Source: Undibacterium sp. (GTDB lineage Bacteria > Pseudomonadota > Gammaproteobacteria > Burkholderiales > Burkholderiaceae_D). From it: a stretch of 64,000 nt of DNA. Shown here one piece after another: positions 61,072 through 64,000 of the stretch (its first letter is position 1; each line of letters begins with the position of its first letter). Below the pieces are notes generated by a model. The model did not search any database and was not told where the DNA came from. It was given only the letters and a program-made list of their open reading frames with translations. Position numbers and translations under genes: made by a program. The stretch lies in NCBI RefSeq assembly GCF_030651495.1, contig NZ_JAUSFI010000101.1:99433-163432 (forward strand), written 5' to 3'.

Positions 61072-63984
61072 CTACAGGGTTCGAGCAATTTCTTGCACTT
61101 CGAATACTTCCAGTACATCGCCAACTTCAATCTCGTTATATGATTTCAGAGACAAGCCGCATTCCATACCGGCTTTAACTTCTTTCGCATCATCTTTATA
61201 ACGTTTCAATGAATCCAGTTCACCCGTCCAAACCACAACGTTGTTGCGTAACAGGCGCACTGATGAAGTCCGTTTAACCGTACCTTCGGTAACCAGACAA
61301 CCGGCAATAGAGCCGACTTTGCTGACCATAAAGACCTGGCGAATCTCAACCTGACCAATAACAGTTTCACGTTTCTCTGGTGCCAACATGCCAGACAATG
61401 CAGCTTTGACTTCATCGACAGCATCGTAAATGATGTTGTAGTAGCGAATATCCACGCCATTGGATTCAGCCAGTTTACGCGCCGAGGCATCTGCACGAGT
61501 GTTAAAGCCGATGATAACCGCTTTCGATGCTACCGCCAGATTGACGTCGGATTCTGAAATACCGCCGACCGCTGCATGCACCACTTGTACCCGGACTTCA
61601 CTGGTCGACAACTTGACCAAAGACTGAACCAAAGCTTCTTGTGAACCTTGCACGTCGGTCTTGACAATAATTGGCAAGTTTCTAACTTCGCCTTCACCCA
61701 TATTGTCAAAAATATTTTCCATCTTGGCAGCTTGTTGCTTGGCCAGCTTGACGTCACGGTATTTACCTTGACGGAACAAAGCGATTTCACGGGCCTTACG
61801 TTCATCAACCATGACCATGAGTTCTTCGCCAGCGGCAGGAACTTCAGTCAAACCTTGGATTTCGACCGGAATCGAAGGACCGGCTTCGCTAATGTTTTTA
61901 CCATTTTCATCCAGCATGGCACGAACGCGACCATAGGAAGAGCCAGCCAATACCACGTCGCCACGTTTCAACGTACCGGACTGCACCAGAATAGTTGCTA
62001 CCGTACCGCGCCCTTTATCCAGGCGTGACTCAATAACCAAACCTTTGGCAGGTGCGTCTTTCGGCGCACGCAACTCCAGCACTTCCGCTTGCAACAGAAC
62101 CTGTTCCAGCAAATCGTCAATACCCTCACCGGTTTTTGCCGATACAGGTACAAAAGGAGATTCGCCACCGTATTCTTCTGGCACAACGCTTTCAGCAACC
62201 AATTCTTGTTTGACACGGTCCATATTGGCACCCGGTTTGTCAATTTTATTGATCGCTACCACCAAAGGTACGCCGGCCGCTTTCGCATGTGCAATCGCTT
62301 CTTTGGTTTGCGGCATCACGCCGTCATCTGCGGCAACGACTAAGATAACGATATCGGTCGCCTTGGCACCACGGGCACGCATAGCGGTAAACGCTTCATG
62401 GCCAGGGGTATCAAGGAAGGTAATCATGCCACGCGGTGTTTCTACGTGATAAGCACCAATGTGCTGGGTAATACCACCAGCCTCACCAGAAGCAACCTTG
62501 GCGCGCCGAATATAATCGAGCAAAGAAGTCTTACCGTGATCGACGTGACCCATTACAGTAACAACAGGTGCACGAGGAGAAGATTCATATTCAGCGTGTT
62601 CTGCAACATCCGTCAGCATTGCTTCCGGATCATCCAATTTAGCTGCAAATGCCTTATGTCCCATCTCTTCAACCAGGATCATGGCTGTTTCTTGATCCAG
62701 AACCTGATTGATGGTGCACATTTGACCAAGTTTCATCAAATGTTTAATGACCTCGGATGCCTTAACTGACATTTTATGCGCTAATTCAGCGACCGTAATA
62801 GTCTCCGGCACATAGACGTCTTTAACAATTGCTTCAACTGGCGCCTGGAAATTTGACTGATCATCATGCTGATTAGAACGACGGCCTCTAGCACCGCTTT
62901 TCCAGCCATCACGACCTCCAGTGGTAGGTGCACGGCCTTTAGCTGCACCGCGTTTCTTGGCATCATCTTGCCAAGTGGATGAAACGTTGGCGGATTTGAT
63001 CGACTTTTTATCAACTACGGCACCAACAGCAGGCTTCACTTCTTTTTTGTCGCCAGCAGGTTTTTTGTCTGCTACTTTTTTATCTGCAGGCTTATGCAAA
63101 GTGCCGGCAGGAACTACTGGGACGGCTACGACTGGCGCTGCAACTTTTGGTCTACGCGCAGCATCCATCATTTCTTTAATTTGCGCTACTTCGTCGGCCA
63201 CTTTCTTTCTGGCAGCGTCATTTGCAGCCACTCGCAGCGCAGCGTCTTTAGCATCAGCAGCAGCTTTTTTCTTGGTTTCTTCAGCGGCAAGACGAGTTTT
63301 ATCTTCATCAGAAGGAGAAGGAACTGGATTACTGATAGCAGATATAACAGGTGCTGGAGCTGGCGCAGCAGCGACTTTTGCCGATGCTTTTGACGCTAAA
63401 TTTAGCGCCGCAGCGGCAGACACCGCAGCTTGCTCAGCTTTAAGTTTTTCAGCTTCTGCTTTTACTGTTGCTGCAGCAGCAAGTTCCAAATCGCGCAAAG
63501 CATTTGCTTGCGTTTCTTTTTCCGCTTCCAGCTTGGCAAGATGCGCCTGTTTCTCGATCAACTCAGCTTCTTGGCGAGCGATCAATTCAGACTCTTGACG
63601 CGCTTCTATAGCGATTCGTTCGACTTCTGCAGGGTCAAGCATAATAGCAGGATGATCACTCTGCCCTTCAGGAGATGCCTCAACGCGCTTTTCAAAAACG
63701 CGTTTTTTCCGCACTTCCACCTGGATCGTGCGCGACTTGCCAGTGGCATCAGCCTGCTTGATCTCAGTGCTTTCCTTGCGGGTCAAGGTGATTTTTTTTG
63801 TATCGCCGCCTGCTGCCACACCATGCGAACGTTGCAAGTGTTCCAACAGTTTATCCTTGTCTTCTTTTGACAGCACATCGGACGTCGAGCTTTTACTAAC
63901 GCCTGCGGCATGCAATTGCGTAAGCAGCAAATCCGCTGACATCTTCAGCTCGGTGGCAAATTGAGCTACATTATTACTCGCCAT
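61072..63984 (-). CDS. infB: Translation initiation factor IF-2
   Basis: The GTPase that places initiator tRNA on the ribosome. A 970-residue protein: IF2-N domain at the start ([20 protein letters not shown]), long Ala/Lys-rich charged linker (about 85-340), second IF2-N at about 390-440 ([19 protein letters not shown]), G domain from about 470 ([33 protein letters not shown]) and C-terminal domains II-IV. A good ribosome binding site (AGAGGA) precedes the ATG at 63984. nusA is expected just to the right of the window. Confidence 0.98.
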   Translation of the reverse strand: MASNNVAQFATELKMSADLLLTQLHAAGVSKSSTSDVLSKEDKDKLLEHLQRSHGVAAGGDTKKITLTRKESTEIKQADATGKSRTIQVEVRKKRVFEKRVEASPEGQSDHPAIMLDPAEVERIAIEARQESELIARQEAELIEKQAHLAKLEAEKETQANALRDLELAAAATVKAEAEKLKAEQAAVSAAAALNLASKASAKVAAAPAPAPVISAISNPVPSPSDEDKTRLAAEETKKKAAADAKDAALRVAANDAARKKVADEVAQIKEMMDAARRPKVAAPVVAVPVVPAGTLHKPADKKVADKKPAGDKKEVKPAVGAVVDKKSIKSANVSSTWQDDAKKRGAAKGRAPTTGGRDGWKSGARGRRSNQHDDQSNFQAPVEAIVKDVYVPETITVAELAHKMSVKASEVIKHLMKLGQMCTINQVLDQETAMILVEEMGHKAFAAKLDDPEAMLTDVAEHAEYESSPRAPVVTVMGHVDHGKTSLLDYIRRAKVASGEAGGITQHIGAYHVETPRGMITFLDTPGHEAFTAMRARGAKATDIVILVVAADDGVMPQTKEAIAHAKAAGVPLVVAINKIDKPGANMDRVKQELVAESVVPEEYGGESPFVPVSAKTGEGIDDLLEQVLLQAEVLELRAPKDAPAKGLVIESRLDKGRGTVATILVQSGTLKRGDVVLAGSSYGRVRAMLDENGKNISEAGPSIPVEIQGLTEVPAAGEELMVMVDERKAREIALFRQGKYRDVKLAKQQAAKMENIFDNMGEGEVRNLPIIVKTDVQGSQEALVQSLVKLSTSEVRVQVVHAAVGGISESDVNLAVASKAVIIGFNTRADASARKLAESNGVDIRYYNIIYDAVDEVKAALSGMLAPEKRETVIGQVEIRQVFMVSKVGSIAGCLVTEGTVKRTSSVRLLRNNVVVWTGELDSLKRYKDDAKEVKAGMECGLSLKSYNEIEVGDVLEVFEVQEIARTL

Positions 63985-64000
63985 TCAGTCCTCTTTTTCT

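Overview
The window reads as the chromosome of a betaproteobacterium of the Burkholderiales, most likely the Oxalobacteraceae (an Undibacterium- or Herbaspirillum-like organism). This is inferred from the gene set and order: nusA-type infB-rbfA-truB operon, edd-eda divergent from zwf-pgl-hexR, DUF349, DUF2917/MocR pair, many c-di-GMP and HDOD proteins. No rRNA, complete tRNA, insertion sequence or CRISPR array was found. Most of the DNA is ordinary core or semi-core chromosome; accessory character is concentrated in the first 9.5 kb.

1-2.4 kb: the right end of what looks like a genomic island. It holds the C-terminal tail of a large protein running in from the left edge (possibly a helicase), a DCL/DUF3223 protein, a broken small gene, and the antirestriction gene ardA. 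It ends at a 20-bp piece of a tRNA-Ser 3' end followed by a tRNA-like terminator, the expected signature of an attR site. 2.4-9.5 kb: a minus-strand block with a two-partner secretion transporter (FhaC type), its very large adhesin substrate (FhaB type, with a Pro/Val repeat tail) and an L,D-transpeptidase; hairpins with the same stem stand at both ends of this block. 9.6-14.1 kb: a five-PAS membrane histidine kinase and a divergent stand-alone receiver protein.

14.1-22.4 kb: maleylpyruvate/maleylacetoacetate isomerase with fumarylpyruvate hydrolase-like enzyme (end of the gentisate or homogentisate route), a DUF349 protein with a 54-bp tandem duplication at its end, a TRZ/ATZ amidohydrolase, two membrane proteins and an exported protein. 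22.4-25.7 kb: a DUF1345 protein and a three-gene signalling cassette (small domain protein, HDOD protein, cNMP-binding diguanylate cyclase). 25.7-32.5 kb: an exported lipase-like lipoprotein with OmpW, and an RND efflux pair without an outer-membrane channel gene. 32.9-35.0 kb: DoxX remnant, S4 RNA-binding protein, hemerythrin, YjfB-type motility protein, MobB.

35.1-44.1 kb: central carbon metabolism: PEP carboxylase, then the complete Entner-Doudoroff branch from glucose-6-phosphate (zwf, pgl, edd, eda) with its HexR-type regulator; the divergent edd/zwf promoter region contains three 22-bp tandem repeats. 44.2-53.3 kb: a second HDOD protein, FliL-like protein, acyltransferase, orphan ParA, 16S pseudouridine synthase, aminotransferase, RidA, DMT exporter, DUF2917 and a MocR-type regulator.

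53.6-57.7 kb: the most striking regulatory feature, a clear cyclic-di-GMP-I (GEMM) riboswitch in front of a secreted zinc metalloprotease, with a promoter just upstream and an RBS-sequestering hairpin just downstream. A membrane diguanylate cyclase and an EcsC-like protein lie immediately upstream, so a c-di-GMP source and a c-di-GMP-controlled secreted protease sit side by side. 58.1-64 kb: a cysteinyl-tRNA synthetase that looks unlike the usual betaproteobacterial type, then truB, rbfA and infB on the minus strand.
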